A stretch of DNA of 64,000 nt from Comamonadaceae bacterium (GTDB lineage: Bacteria; Pseudomonadota; Gammaproteobacteria; Burkholderiales; Burkholderiaceae_C): the NCBI GenBank assembly GCA_009996515.1, contig JAACZV010000009.1, positions 102,971 through 166,970 on the forward strand, given 5' to 3'. Both the position numbers and the translations under genes were made by a program. Below are positions 27,198-36,397 of the stretch, piece by piece. The notes below the pieces were generated by a model, which saw only the letters and a list, made by a program, of their open reading frames with translations, had not been told where the DNA came from and searched no databases. Each line of letters opens with the position of its first letter. Within the stretch, counting starts at the first letter, position 1.

Positions 27198-28100
27198 TCA
27201 GAGCCCCAGGGTTTGCGCGAGCCGCCAGAGGCCGGCGGGCGCGGTGTTGTCGAGTTGCAGCGGCGCAGCGATGCCGAAACGGCCCAGCGCGAGCCCGTAG
27301 CGCGCGCACAGCGCGGGGTCGCCCACCAGGGCCAGCCGCGCCGGCGCGCCGGCGGCCAGTTCATGCGCGATCTCGTGGCCGATCAGCAGGCCGGAGAGGT
27401 AGTCGGGCAGTTGCTCGGGCGGCAGCCGCTTGAACAGGCCCAGCGTGCGCACGGCGAACAGCTGATGGCTCAGGGCACCGTCTGCGCGCGCCGCCTCCAC
27501 GCCGGCCAGGAAGGCCTGCGAAGACGGGGGTGAGGCCGCGTCGGCCGGCATCAGCCGTGCCAGCACCGAATGCTGGCGCAGCAGCGCGTAGAGCTCGCCG
27601 GTCATGTGGGTGGCAAAACCCGTCACCCGGCCGGCCTCGACGCGGGCCCACTTGGAATGCGTGCCGGGCAGCACCAGGCAGGACTGCTCGGCCAGTTCCG
27701 GGTGCAGCGCGAGCGCGCCGACGATCTGCGTCTCCTCGCCGCGCATGACGTCGGGCTGGGCGGCGTCGTGCATCAGACCGGGCAGGATGCGGATGCGCTC
27801 GTCCAGCCGCAGCGCCTGGCGGGCCAGCGCGGCGGCGTCGGCCGGGCAGGGCGCGTAGGGCGCCTCGCGCCAGCCATGCTGGCTGCCCACCATGCCGCAG
27901 GCCAGCACGGGCAGGGCGGGCCAGCCCTGCGTGATGGCCGTGAACGCCTGCGCAAAGGCCGCGTCGCCCGACAAGGTCGAGGCGCCATGCTCGGACTGGC
28001 GCGTGGCCAGCACCTCGCCATCCCCGCCCAGCAGGAAGGCGCGCAGCCGCGTGCTGCCCCAGTCCAGCGCGATGAGGCGGGCCTGCGGATTCGTCACCAT
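27198..28100 (-). CDS. dgoK: 2-dehydro-3-deoxygalactonokinase
   Basis: 300 aa. Phosphorylates KDGal from DgoD to give the DgoA substrate. The N-terminus [15 protein letters not shown] is the ATPase P-loop-like phosphate 1 motif of the DgoK family; [16 protein letters not shown] and [12 protein letters not shown] are its family blocks. ATG 28100 overlaps the dgoD stop by seven bases; the frame remains open much further upstream inside dgoD but only as overlap. Confidence 0.94.
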   Translation of the reverse strand: MVTNPQARLIALDWGSTRLRAFLLGGDGEVLATRQSEHGASTLSGDAAFAQAFTAITQGWPALPVLACGMVGSQHGWREAPYAPCPADAAALARQALRLDERIRILPGLMHDAAQPDVMRGEETQIVGALALHPELAEQSCLVLPGTHSKWARVEAGRVTGFATHMTGELYALLRQHSVLARLMPADAASPPSSQAFLAGVEAARADGALSHQLFAVRTLGLFKRLPPEQLPDYLSGLLIGHEIAHELAAGAPARLALVGDPALCARYGLALGRFGIAAPLQLDNTAPAGLWRLAQTLGL

Positions 28101-29242
28101 TCGGCCACGCTCCCGTCCTCGTGGCGCCACAGCGGGTTGCGCCAGTCCGGCGCCCGCTTGCTGGCTTCGATGACTTTTTCTTCGTCGACCACCACGCCCA
28201 GCCCCGGCTTGGTCAGCGGCCTCATGTAGCCGTTCTCGACGTGGAAGTCTTCCTTGTTCAGCACATAGTCGAGCAGCTCGCCACCCTGGTTGTAGTGGAT
28301 GCCCATGCTCTGCTCCTGCAGCACGGCGTTGTGCGAGACGAAGTCCACATGCAGGCAGGCCGCCAGCGCGATGGGGCCCAGCGGGCAGTGCGGCGCCAGG
28401 GCCACGTCGTAGGCCTCGGCCATGGACGCGATCTTCAGGCACTCGGTGATGCCACCGGCGTGCGAGAGGTCGGGCTGCACGATGGACAGGCCGCCGGCCT
28501 GGAAGACGCGCTTGAACTCGAAGCGCGAGTACATGCGCTCGCCGGCCGCCAGCGGGATGGCCGTGTGCTGGGCCAGGCGGGCATAGGTTTCGTCCTGCTC
28601 GGCCAGCACGGGCTCCTCGACGAACAGCGGCCGGTAGGGCTCCAGCGCCTTCAGCATGACCTTGGCCATGGGCGCGCCGATGCGGCCGTGGAAGTCGATG
28701 CCGAACTCGATGTCGTGGCCGAAGGCCGTGCGGATCTCGGCGATGCGGGCCACCGCCTCGTCCACCTTGCGCGCGCTGTCGATGAGGCCCATCTCCTCGG
28801 AGCCGTTCATCTTGAAGGTGTCGAAGCCGCCTTCGCGCAGCCGCTTGATGTCGCGGATGACGTCCGCCGGGCGGTCGCCGCCGACCCAGGAATAGACCTT
28901 CATCTTGTCGCGCACCAGGCCGCCCAGCAGCTCGTGCACGGGCGCGCCCAGCGCCTTGCCCTTGATGTCCCACAGCGCCTGGTCGATGCCGGCGATGGCG
29001 CTCATCAGGATGGCGCCGCCGCGGTAGAAGCCGCCGCGGTACATGACCTGCCAGAGGTCGTTGATGCGCGACGGGTCCTGGCCGATCAGATAGGGCTCGA
29101 ACTCATGGACGGCGGCTTCGACGCTGCGCGCCTTGCCCTCGATGACGGGCTCGCCCCAGCCGCTGATGCCGGCGTCGGTATCGATCTTGAGGAACATCCA
29201 CCGCGGCGCGAGGCGGTAGGTCGTCAGTTGGGTGATTCGCAT
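28094..29242 (-). CDS. dgoD: D-galactonate dehydratase
   Basis: 382 aa, enolase superfamily. Dehydrates D-galactonate to 2-keto-3-deoxygalactonate. Metal ligands lie in [15 protein letters not shown] and AAGERMYS, and the base His in APHCPLGP. The sequence is close to E. coli DgoD over its full length. First gene of the long minus-strand galactoside operon; its presence, and the absence of an arabonate dehydratase, is the main reason to name galactose as the substrate. Confidence 0.96.
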   Translation of the reverse strand: MRITQLTTYRLAPRWMFLKIDTDAGISGWGEPVIEGKARSVEAAVHEFEPYLIGQDPSRINDLWQVMYRGGFYRGGAILMSAIAGIDQALWDIKGKALGAPVHELLGGLVRDKMKVYSWVGGDRPADVIRDIKRLREGGFDTFKMNGSEEMGLIDSARKVDEAVARIAEIRTAFGHDIEFGIDFHGRIGAPMAKVMLKALEPYRPLFVEEPVLAEQDETYARLAQHTAIPLAAGERMYSRFEFKRVFQAGGLSIVQPDLSHAGGITECLKIASMAEAYDVALAPHCPLGPIALAACLHVDFVSHNAVLQEQSMGIHYNQGGELLDYVLNKEDFHVENGYMRPLTKPGLGVVVDEEKVIEASKRAPDWRNPLWRHEDGSVAEW

Positions 29243-29319
29243 GAGGCAGGGCAGAGACGGGAACCTCTGCGAGCTTAGGCCGGGCGATCACTTCCAAAAT
29301 ATCGATTGTTTGAGCGTTT

Positions 29320-29338
29320 CTATATGAGGTTGATATAG
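29320..29338. promoter_or_regulatory. LysR-type dyad upstream of dgoD
   Basis: CTATATGAGGTTGATATAG: perfect 6-base arms CTATAT/ATATAG around 7 bases, 78-96 bases before the dgoD start, in the most AT-rich patch of the region. Spacing and position fit a LysR activator site (upstream of -35). The GbpR-like gene at the end of the operon is the natural candidate. No further promoter element is claimed. Confidence 0.5.
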
Positions 29339-29352
29339 CGAAGCGGCAAACG

Positions 29353-29383
29353 GGCAAAACAAAAGGGCTGCAAAGCAGCCCTT
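29353..29383 (-). terminator. Rho-independent terminator of the 32-aa membrane protein gene
   Basis: Read on the minus strand: perfect stem AAGGGCTGC/GCAGCCCTT with a TTT loop, then TTGTTTTG. It lies 45 bases after the stop of the small gene at 29428-29526 and just upstream of the dgoD promoter region. Confidence 0.8.
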
Positions 29384-29427
29384 GAGTGGGATGGCAGGCC
29401 GCACGGGGCCCGCCGGCAGCGCAAGAT

Positions 29428-29526
29428 TCAGTCGCGCTTGGCGCCGCCCTGGCCGAACAAGCTGTCCTGCAGTTGACCGACGATGGCCAGGGTTGCCAGG
29501 GCAAGGGTGACGATCAGCAGTTCCAT
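29428..29526 (-). CDS. 32-residue single-span membrane protein
   Basis: ATG at 29526 preceded by AAGGAAGGA at good spacing. The product starts MELLIVTLALATLAIVGQLQ, a complete membrane span, and ends with a short polar tail (GGAKRD) with positive charges. It has its own terminator and an upstream patch with a possible promoter (TTGCGC, 16 bases, TAAGAT on the minus strand). These three signals make it a likely real small gene. Function unknown; it might be a small regulator of a membrane complex. Confidence 0.65.
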   Translation of the reverse strand: MELLIVTLALATLAIVGQLQDSLFGQGGAKRD

Positions 29527-29645
29527 TTGTTTTCCTTCCTTTGTTGATGCCACGCCATCTTAGGGTTAGTACCAGGGTGCGCAAGGGTTAACCCTATGCA
29601 TTGCCTGCATGGAACGATGCTGTACCGGGCGCCGCGCGCGCCGGC

Positions 29646-30899
29646 TCAGCTCAACAGGTCCAGCAGCGTGCGTGCCACCACCTTGGTGGCGCGGCGCAGG
29701 TCTTCCAGCGCCAGCCGCTCGTCGGCACGCTTGGCATGCGACTCCAGCACCGTGCGCGGGCCGGCGCCGTAGATGACGCCGGGGATGCCGCGCTCCACAT
29801 AGAGGCGCACGTCGGTGTACAGCGGCGTGCCGACGGCCGGGATGGGCTGGCCGAACAGCTCGGCGCCATGCTTCTGGATGGACTCCACCAGCGGGCGGTT
29901 GCCGGGCAGCGGCTTCATCGCGTTGGCCAGCAGCAGGCGGCGCACCTCGACCTGCAAGGCCTTGCCGCCGCGCGGCGGCGCGAAGCTGGCGGCGGCCTCG
30001 GCGATGGTGCGGCGGATCTGGGCCTCGACCTCGGCCGGGTTCTCCTCGGGGATCATGCGGCGGTCCAGCTTGAACTGGGCCTTGCCCGGCATCACGTTGG
30101 TGTTGGTGCCGCCGCTGATCTGGCCCACGTTGAGGTAGGGGTGGGTGATGCCGGCGACCTGCGACGTGACCTGCTTGTACTCGTGGTTCAGCGCGTACAG
30201 CGCGTTGAGGATGTGCACGGCGCCCTGCAGCGCGTCGGTGCCGCTGTCGGGAATGGCCGCATGCGCCATCTCGCCCTGCACCGTCACCTCCATCTGCAGG
30301 CAGCCGTTGTGGGCCGTGACCACCTCGTAGCTGAAGCCGGCGGCGATCATCAGGTCGGGCCGGGTCAGGCCGTTCTTCAGCAGCCAGCCCGGGCCCATCT
30401 CGCCGCCGAACTCCTCGTCATAGGTGAAGTGCAGTTCCAGCGCGCCCTTCAGCGGCGCCTCCAGCGACTCCAGCGCGCGCAGCGCGAAGGTGAAGCTGGC
30501 GAAGTCGCTCTTGCTGACGGCGGCAGCGCGGCCGTAGAGCTTGCCGTCGACGATCTCGGCGCCATAGGGGTCGTGGGTCCAGCCCTCGCCGGGCGGCACG
30601 ACGTCGCCATGGGCGTTCAGCGCGATGGTGAGGCCGCCATCGCCATAGCGGCGGCGCACGATCAGGTTGGTGATGGCCGCCAGGCCGGCGGCGCGCACCT
30701 CCTCGGCCGGCACGGCATGCTTCTCGGCCGTCAGGCCGAAGCCCTGCAGCAACTCGGCCGTGCGCTCGGCATGCGGCGCGTTGTTGCCGGGCGGCGTGTC
30801 GGTGGGCACGCGCACCATCTCCTGCAGGAAGCGCACTTCCTCGTCGAAATGGGCGTCGATCCAGGCATCCAGGGCTTGGTAGCGATCGGCAATGGTCAT
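29646..30899 (-). CDS. M20-family amidohydrolase/deacylase in urate operon
   Basis: 417 aa from ATG 30899, which overlaps the preceding stop as ATGA. Metal-binding motifs ALNAHGDVVPPGEGW and HFTYDEEFGGEMG are those of ArgE/DapE-like M20 hydrolases, with the dimerisation domain in the middle. It ends the minus-strand operon GntR-puuE-uraD/AAH-M20. Position suggests a ureido or carbamoyl substrate late in allantoate breakdown (for example ureidoglycolate), but ArgE/DapE-type acyl substrates cannot be excluded. Confidence 0.85.
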   Translation of the reverse strand: MTIADRYQALDAWIDAHFDEEVRFLQEMVRVPTDTPPGNNAPHAERTAELLQGFGLTAEKHAVPAEEVRAAGLAAITNLIVRRRYGDGGLTIALNAHGDVVPPGEGWTHDPYGAEIVDGKLYGRAAAVSKSDFASFTFALRALESLEAPLKGALELHFTYDEEFGGEMGPGWLLKNGLTRPDLMIAAGFSYEVVTAHNGCLQMEVTVQGEMAHAAIPDSGTDALQGAVHILNALYALNHEYKQVTSQVAGITHPYLNVGQISGGTNTNVMPGKAQFKLDRRMIPEENPAEVEAQIRRTIAEAAASFAPPRGGKALQVEVRRLLLANAMKPLPGNRPLVESIQKHGAELFGQPIPAVGTPLYTDVRLYVERGIPGVIYGAGPRTVLESHAKRADERLALEDLRRATKVVARTLLDLLS

Positions 30900-32674
30900 G
30901 ACAGTTCCGTGGCGAGTTGTTCGAGCAGGTTCTGGAAGGCGAGCACGCACAGCTCGCCGTCGTCGTTAGTGATGGATTCCAGCGGGTTGTGGCTGATGCC
31001 GGCGTTCAGGCCGCGCAGGAACAGCATGGCCTGCGGCATCAGCTCGTGCAGCTTCATCGCATCGTGGCCGGCGCCGCTGGGCATGCGGTGCACGGGCAGG
31101 CCCAGCGATTCGACGGCACGCTCCCAGCGCTGCTGCCAGGCCGGGGCGCTGGGCGCGGCGGCGGCGCGCATGGTCTCCTCCAGCCGGAAATGCAGGCCGC
31201 GGCGCTCGCAGATGCGCTGCAGCTCGGCGCGCACGTCGGCGGCGCAGGCGTCGCGCACATCGTCGGTGGTGGCGCGGATGTCCAGGCTGAACTTGCACAG
31301 GCCCGGCACCACGTTGATCGAGCCATTGGGCACCTCCAGCATGCCCACCGTCGCGACCAGATGCGGCGCGGCCGCGGCGCGCCGCTCGACATAGAGCAGC
31401 AGCTCGGCGGCGGCCGCGGCGGCGTCGCGCCGGCTGTCCATGGGCGTCGTGCCGGCATGGCTGGCCATGCCGACGATCTCGCCCACATAGCGCACGCTGC
31501 CGTTGATGGAGGTCACGATGCCCAGCGGCAGGTCCAGCTGATTGAGCACCGGGCCTTGCTCGATGTGGGTCTCGACGAAGCCCAGGTAGCGGCTGGCGTC
31601 ACGCTTGAGCTTGGGGATGTCGGCGATGCACAGGCCGGCATGGGTCATGGCCTCGCGCATCGTGATGCCGTCGGCGTCCTTCTGCTCCAGCCAGCCCATG
31701 TCGAAATGCCCGGTCAGCGCGCCGGAGCCGAGGAAGACCGCCTTGTAGCGCTGGCCCTCCTCCTCGGCGAAGCCCACCACCTCGATGCCGAAGGGCAGGC
31801 GCCGGCCCTGGCGGTGCAGCTCGCGCACGCAGGCCATGGGCACGAAGATGCCCAGCCGGCCGTCGTACTTGCCGCCGTTGCGCACCGTGTCGTAATGGCT
31901 GCCGGTCAGCAGGCGCTTGGCGCCTCGGTCGCTGCCGTGGTAGACGCCCACGACATTGCCGACCGAGTCGATCTCGACCTCGTCGAAGCCGCAGTCGGCG
32001 CGCATCCAGTGCGCCAGGCGCTGGGCGCAGACGCGGTGCGCGTCGGTCAGATAGGTCACCGTCAGCTGGCCATGCTCGGCATAGCCGGGGTCGCTGTGGG
32101 CGGCCAGGCGCTCGGCCCAGTCCCACACCAGATTGCCCAGCTCGGGCGCATGGCCGAACTTGTCGTTCAGGCGGATCTCGGCGATGCGGTGGATGTTGCG
32201 CAGCGCCTCGGCCAGCTCGAAGTCCGGGTGGTTGGCGAGGCGGCGCTCGAAGGTGGCGATGATCTCGGCCTTGAACAGGCCCTGGCCGCGCGGCCCGCGC
32301 ACCGCCAGGATGAAGGGGAAGCCGAAGCGCGCGTTGTAGTCGGCGTTGAGCTGCTGGATGCGGGCGAACTCGGCCGGCGTGCAATCCGTCAGCCCGGCCT
32401 TGCCCTGTTCATGGGTCGATTCGGCGGTCAGCGTCTTGGCCACCATGGCCTTGCCGGCCAGCTCCGGGTGGGCGCGTATCAGCGCCAGCTGCGCATCGCG
32501 GCCGGCCTCGCGCACGACCTGCACCAGCGCCAGCTTGAGCTGGGCCAGGCTGGCGAAGGGGCGGGCGGCCGCGGCGCGCTCGGCAATCCACGGCGAATGC
32601 TCATAGGTGCCGTCCAGCAGCGCGACGAACTCGGCTGGCGTGGCGGTGTTGATCTGGGCGAGGGTCAGGGTCAC
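30896..32674 (-). CDS. Bifunctional OHCU decarboxylase (UraD)-allantoate amidohydrolase
   Basis: 592 aa, two enzymes fused. Residues 1-170 are UraD, giving (S)-allantoin from OHCU: catalytic His in IRAHPELAGK (His69) and the FGFPFILAVRG segment. Residues about 180-592 are a Zn/Mn-dependent M20 amidohydrolase of the allantoate amidohydrolase group: SHYDTVRNGGKYDGRLG and VVGFAEEEGQRY hold metal ligands, and GSVRYVGEIVGMASHAGTTP follows. The start is GTG at 32674, three bases after the puuE stop. The fused steps are not consecutive: allantoinase (PuuE, next gene) acts between them. Confidence 0.93.
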   Translation of the reverse strand: MTLTLAQINTATPAEFVALLDGTYEHSPWIAERAAAARPFASLAQLKLALVQVVREAGRDAQLALIRAHPELAGKAMVAKTLTAESTHEQGKAGLTDCTPAEFARIQQLNADYNARFGFPFILAVRGPRGQGLFKAEIIATFERRLANHPDFELAEALRNIHRIAEIRLNDKFGHAPELGNLVWDWAERLAAHSDPGYAEHGQLTVTYLTDAHRVCAQRLAHWMRADCGFDEVEIDSVGNVVGVYHGSDRGAKRLLTGSHYDTVRNGGKYDGRLGIFVPMACVRELHRQGRRLPFGIEVVGFAEEEGQRYKAVFLGSGALTGHFDMGWLEQKDADGITMREAMTHAGLCIADIPKLKRDASRYLGFVETHIEQGPVLNQLDLPLGIVTSINGSVRYVGEIVGMASHAGTTPMDSRRDAAAAAAELLLYVERRAAAAPHLVATVGMLEVPNGSINVVPGLCKFSLDIRATTDDVRDACAADVRAELQRICERRGLHFRLEETMRAAAAPSAPAWQQRWERAVESLGLPVHRMPSGAGHDAMKLHELMPQAMLFLRGLNAGISHNPLESITNDDGELCVLAFQNLLEQLATELS

Positions 32675-32677
32675 GGT

Positions 32678-33634
32678 TCACTCCCACACGAAAGCGGTGG
32701 CGGGGTCGAAGGGATGGGCCGCCTTCCAGTGGCGGGCGATGTCGATGCGGCGGGTGATCCAGACGCGGTCGTGCCGCTGCACATGGTCCAGGAAGCGCTG
32801 CAGCGCGCGCATGCGGCCCGGGCGGCCCAGCAGCCGGCAATGCATGCCTATGCTCATCATGCTGGGCTGCTCGGCGCCCTCGGCGTAATGCACGTCGAAG
32901 GCGTCGCGCAGATAGTCGAAGAACTCGTCGCCATGGCTGAAGCCCTGCGGCAGCGCGAAGCGCATGTCGTTGCAGTCCAGCGTGTAGGGCACGACCAGCT
33001 GGGGCGCCAGTGCGCCGTCGGTCTTGCGCACCTGCAGCCAGAAGGGCAGGTCGTCGCCGTAGTAGTCGCTGTCGTACTCGAAGCCGCCGTAGTCGGCGAC
33101 CAGGCGGCGCGTGTTGGGGCTGTCGCGGCCGGTGTACCAGCCCAGCGGCCTGCTGCCGGTCAGGCGCGCTATGGCCGCCATGCCGCGCGCCATGTGCTCG
33201 CGCTCGACGGCCTCGTCGGCGTTCTGGTAGTGGATCCAGCGCCAGCCATGGCAGGCGATCTCGTGGCCCAGCTCGACGAAGGCCGCCGTGACCTCCGGGC
33301 ATCGCTCCAGCGCCATGCCGACGCCGAACACGGTCAGCGGCAGGCCGCGGCGCTCGAACTCGCGCAGGATGCGCCACACGCCCACGCGTGAGCCGTACTC
33401 GTAGATGCCCTCCATGCTCAGGTGCCGCGCCGGGTAGCTGGCCGGGTTGAACATCTCGGACAGGAACTGCTCGCTGCCGGCGTCGCCGTGCAGCACCGAG
33501 TTCTCGCCACCTTCCTCGTAGTTGAGGACGAACTGCACGGCCACGCGGGCCGCGCCGGGCCAGCCGGGCTGGGGCGGGCGCCGGCCGTAGCCCTTCAGGT
33601 CGCGCGGATAGCGCAGGGCAGGGGATTGGCTCAT
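32678..33634 (-). CDS. puuE: Allantoinase PuuE (polysaccharide-deacetylase type)
   Basis: 318 aa. Metal-independent allantoinase of the NodB-like family, hydrolysing allantoin to allantoate. Typical blocks: RYPRDLKGYGRRPPQPGWPG, VLNYEEGGENSVLHGD, EIACHGWRWIHYQN, and SIGMHCRLLGRPGRM. It overlaps the GntR stop by four bases. Length and start match the family. Confidence 0.96.
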   Translation of the reverse strand: MSQSPALRYPRDLKGYGRRPPQPGWPGAARVAVQFVLNYEEGGENSVLHGDAGSEQFLSEMFNPASYPARHLSMEGIYEYGSRVGVWRILREFERRGLPLTVFGVGMALERCPEVTAAFVELGHEIACHGWRWIHYQNADEAVEREHMARGMAAIARLTGSRPLGWYTGRDSPNTRRLVADYGGFEYDSDYYGDDLPFWLQVRKTDGALAPQLVVPYTLDCNDMRFALPQGFSHGDEFFDYLRDAFDVHYAEGAEQPSMMSIGMHCRLLGRPGRMRALQRFLDHVQRHDRVWITRRIDIARHWKAAHPFDPATAFVWE

Positions 33635-34398
33635 CGGGGGGTGGAGGCTGAGGGGTGGCGCAGCGCGCTGGCCAGGTCGGGGGTGTGGGGATCGAGGCGC
33701 AGATTGCTCTCCACGCTGACGATGTGCTGCTCCATCAGGCGCACGGCCGCGCGCGCGTCGCGGCGCTCCAGCGCATCGACGATCAGCACATGCTCGGCCT
33801 GCGAATGCTCGGCCGAATGCGAGGACTGGTACATCAGCGCGATCAGCGACGAGCGGCTCAGCAGGTCGGCCAGCACCTGGGCCAGCACGTCGTTGCCCAG
33901 CATGCGCGCCAGCACGATGTGGAAGTCGGCCAGCAGATGGGTGCGGCCGGACACATCGGTGCGCGTGACCGCCTCGCGCTCGGCGCGCAGGTGCTCGCGC
34001 AGCTGCGCGATCTGCGCATCGGTGATGCTGGCGCAGAGCTGGCGCACCAGCGCCGCCTCCAGCATCGCGCGCACCATGAACACCTGGCGCGCCTCCTCCA
34101 CGCTGGGCATGGCGACGAAGGCGCCGCGCGCCGGCTCCAGCACGACGAGGTGGTCGCGGCTGAGCTGGTTCAGCGCCTGGCGCACGATGGTGCGCGAGAC
34201 CTCGAAGATGTCGGCGATCTTCTGCTCGGCCAGCTTGGTGCCGGGCATCAACCGGCGCTCGACGATGGCCGACGTGATGGACTCGACGATGCGCTGCGTC
34301 ATGTTGGCCGGCGTCGCCTCGCTGGCGCGGCGTGGGCGGCGCGGCGGCGCGGCGCCTTCCTTGGCGATCACATGGAGCTTGGCACGGCTGCGGGTCAT
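33631..34398 (-). CDS. GntR/FCD regulator of urate catabolism
   Basis: 255 aa. N-terminal GntR winged helix at about residues 33-100 (LMPGTKLAEQKIADIFEVSR, TIVRQALNQLSRDHLV), then an all-helical FCD ligand domain. First gene of the minus-strand urate operon, divergent from uraH; ATG 34398. The intergenic region contains palindromes AAGTGTATACACTT and, beyond uraH, CGTATACG and TGTATACA, which fit FCD GntR operators. It is probably an autorepressor released by a urate-pathway intermediate; the effector is not known from sequence. Confidence 0.88.
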   Translation of the reverse strand: MTRSRAKLHVIAKEGAAPPRRPRRASEATPANMTQRIVESITSAIVERRLMPGTKLAEQKIADIFEVSRTIVRQALNQLSRDHLVVLEPARGAFVAMPSVEEARQVFMVRAMLEAALVRQLCASITDAQIAQLREHLRAEREAVTRTDVSGRTHLLADFHIVLARMLGNDVLAQVLADLLSRSSLIALMYQSSHSAEHSQAEHVLIVDALERRDARAAVRLMEQHIVSVESNLRLDPHTPDLASALRHPSASTPR

Positions 34399-34420
34399 GG
34401 CTCTATGGGGTAGTTTGGGT

Positions 34421-34449
34421 TTGACTGGTATGCCGAAGTGTATACACTT
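34421..34449 (+). promoter_or_regulatory. uraH promoter with palindromic operator
   Basis: TTGACT (34421-34426) and TACACT (34443-34448) are 16 bases apart and resemble a sigma-70 promoter for uraH. A perfect 14-base palindrome, AAGTGTATACACTT (34436-34449), covers the -10 element. Binding there would block transcription. It also lies 38 bases upstream of the divergent GntR start, so it could serve both directions. Confidence 0.6.
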
Positions 34450-34536
34450 ATTCGCAGCCCGCAAGGCAAATCTCGCGGCCGACGCCCGGTTCACCCCGCC
34501 GCGGCGGCGCCGCACCACACCGCAGAAAGGCATTCC

Positions 34537-34893
34537 ATGGGACATCTCAGCACCCACGTACTCGACACCATGAACGGCTGCCCGGCCGCCGGCATGAAGG
34601 TCACGCTGCAACGCGTCGACGGCACGACCGCGCAGACCCTGAAGACGCTCACGCTCAACCAGGACGGCCGCAACGACGGCGGCCCGCTGCTGGACGCCGC
34701 CTCCATGGCGGTGGGGCGTTATCGGCTGCTGTTCGAGGTGGCGCCGTACTTCCGGGCGCGCGGCGTGGCGCTGCCCGAGCCGGCCTTCATCGACACGGTG
34801 GCGCTGGACTTCGGCATCGCCGATGCCGCGGGGCACTACCACGTGCCGCTGCTGGTCAGCCCCTGGGCCTATTCCACCTACCGCGGCTCCTGA
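34537..34893 (+). CDS. uraH: 5-hydroxyisourate hydrolase UraH
   Basis: 118 aa, transthyretin-like. Hydrolyses 5-hydroxyisourate made by PuuD to OHCU. It begins MGHLSTHVLDTMNGCPAAGM and ends with the diagnostic YRGS; active-site His and Arg lie in HLSTHVLD and the C-terminal tetrapeptide region. The ATG at 34537 follows AGAAAGG; the longer frame from 34438 is not conserved. Confidence 0.96.
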   Translation: MGHLSTHVLDTMNGCPAAGMKVTLQRVDGTTAQTLKTLTLNQDGRNDGGPLLDAASMAVGRYRLLFEVAPYFRARGVALPEPAFIDTVALDFGIADAAGHYHVPLLVSPWAYSTYRGS

Positions 34894-34920
34894 GCGCCGG
34901 CCTTAGTGTCGGGGTTTTCA

Positions 34921-34950
34921 CGTATACGACTTGGCGAATAACTGTATACA
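34921..34950. promoter_or_regulatory. Paired GTATAC operators upstream of puuD
   Basis: CGTATACG (34921-34928) and TGTATACA (34943-34950) are two perfect 8-base palindromes with centres 22 bases apart, on about the same face of the helix. They share the GTATAC core with the palindrome before uraH, so one regulator (GntR) probably controls both plus-strand starts. Confidence 0.55.
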
Positions 34951-35096
34951 TTTTTGTCACGTCGCCGCGGAGCCCGGCGTACCGCACCTCCCGAGGTTCG
35001 GCCGCCGGTCGCGATGTCAACTCCTTACAGAGCCCGCTGTGGTGAGGGGAAGGTGCTTGTGATGACACAGGCACCTTCTGCACTCTGGAGGACGCG

Positions 35097-36305
35097 ATGG
35101 ACACCACATATCTTCTCGACTGGGCCAACCTGCTGCTGCGCTGGGCCCATGTCATCACGGCGATCGCCTGGATAGGCTCGTCGTTCTACTTTGTCTTTCT
35201 CGACAACAGCCTCACCAAGCCCACGGCACCCGACCTGACGGCCAAGGGCGTCGACGGCGAGCTGTGGGCCGTGCACGGCGGCGGCTTCTATCACCCGCAG
35301 AAATACCTGGTCGCGCCCAAGCAGATGCCGGCGAACCTGCACTGGTTCTACTGGGAGAGCTACTCGACCTGGCTGACCGGCTTCGGGCTGTTCACGGTGC
35401 TGTACCTGTTCAACGCGGGCAGCTTCCTCGTCGACAGCAGCGTGCATGCCTGGTCGCCCGGCGCGGCCATCGCCACGGCGCTGGGCTTCCTGGTCGCGTT
35501 CTGGTTCGTCTACGACGTCATCTGCCGCGCCTTCGGCCGCCGCAAGAACGGTGATCTGATCGTCGGCGCCGGCGTCTTCGTCTTCGTCGTGCTGGCGGCC
35601 TGGCTGGCCTGCCAGCTGTTCGCCGGCCGCGCCGCCTTCCTGCTGGTGGGCGCGATGCTGGCGACGTCCATGAGCGCCAACGTGTTCTTCTGGATCATTC
35701 CCGGCCAGCGCAAGGTCGTGGCCCAGCTCAAGGCCGGCCAGCCGGTCGACCCCGTCCACGGCTGGCGCGCCAAGCAGCGCAGCGTGCACAACACCTATTT
35801 CACGCTGCCGGTGCTGGTGGCCATGCTGAGCAACCACTACGGCTGGCTCTACCAGGGCAAGCAGAACTGGGCCGTGCTGGTGCTGCTGATGCTGGCCGGT
35901 GCGCTGATCCGCCACAGCTTCGTCGCCCGCCACAAGGCCTTGGTGCAGGGCAAGCGCGCGCCCTGGGAGCATGCCGTCGTCGGCACGCTGGCCCTGGTGG
36001 GCCTGGCCTTCTGGCTGGCGCCGCCGCCGCCCTCTGCCGCGGCCCAGGCGGCCGCCGCCAAGCCGGTCGCATTCGCCGAGGTCAAGGCCGTCATCGACCA
36101 GCGCTGCGCGATGTGCCACAACGCCCAGCTGAAGAACAAGGGCGTCGCGCTGGATCAGCCCGAGCTCGTCAAGGAGCACGCGCAGGCCATCTATCAGCAG
36201 GCCGCGCTGCTCAAGCAGATGCCGCTGAACAACGCGACCCAGATCACCGACGACGAACGCGCATTGATCAAGCGCTGGTACGAGGCGGGAGCGCCGGCCC
36301 AATAG
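35097..36305 (+). CDS. puuD: Membrane urate hydroxylase PuuD with cytochrome c domain
   Basis: 402 aa. An inner-membrane urate oxidase that passes electrons to a C-terminal cytochrome c instead of O2. Eight or so hydrophobic segments make up the DUF989 part, with HVITAIAWIGSSFYF and conserved His near the membrane ends (WAVHGGGFYHPQKY); the haem c site is CAMCH at about residues 337-341. An Ala/Pro linker joins the domains. This replaces the uricase or FAD enzymes used elsewhere. First step of the pathway encoded here. Confidence 0.96.
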   Translation: MDTTYLLDWANLLLRWAHVITAIAWIGSSFYFVFLDNSLTKPTAPDLTAKGVDGELWAVHGGGFYHPQKYLVAPKQMPANLHWFYWESYSTWLTGFGLFTVLYLFNAGSFLVDSSVHAWSPGAAIATALGFLVAFWFVYDVICRAFGRRKNGDLIVGAGVFVFVVLAAWLACQLFAGRAAFLLVGAMLATSMSANVFFWIIPGQRKVVAQLKAGQPVDPVHGWRAKQRSVHNTYFTLPVLVAMLSNHYGWLYQGKQNWAVLVLLMLAGALIRHSFVARHKALVQGKRAPWEHAVVGTLALVGLAFWLAPPPPSAAAQAAAAKPVAFAEVKAVIDQRCAMCHNAQLKNKGVALDQPELVKEHAQAIYQQAALLKQMPLNNATQITDDERALIKRWYEAGAPAQ

Positions 36306-36397
36306 GCCGCGACGCCCCGGCTGCAGCCACCCGTGGCCCGGCGCCCACCCGGCCCGCCCGCCCACGGGATCACGACCGCCACGACAAGGAATCAGAG

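Noticed and set aside
27198..28973. 591-codon extended form of DgoK
   Set aside because: The extra part is a frame inside dgoD; the DgoK family starts at IALDWGSTR just after 28100.
29584..29595. Palindrome AGGGTTAACCCT as an operator
   Set aside because: Perfect but isolated, between the M20 gene and the small membrane protein gene; another AGGGTTA lies 22 bases away, yet no regulator or clear promoter overlap supports a call.
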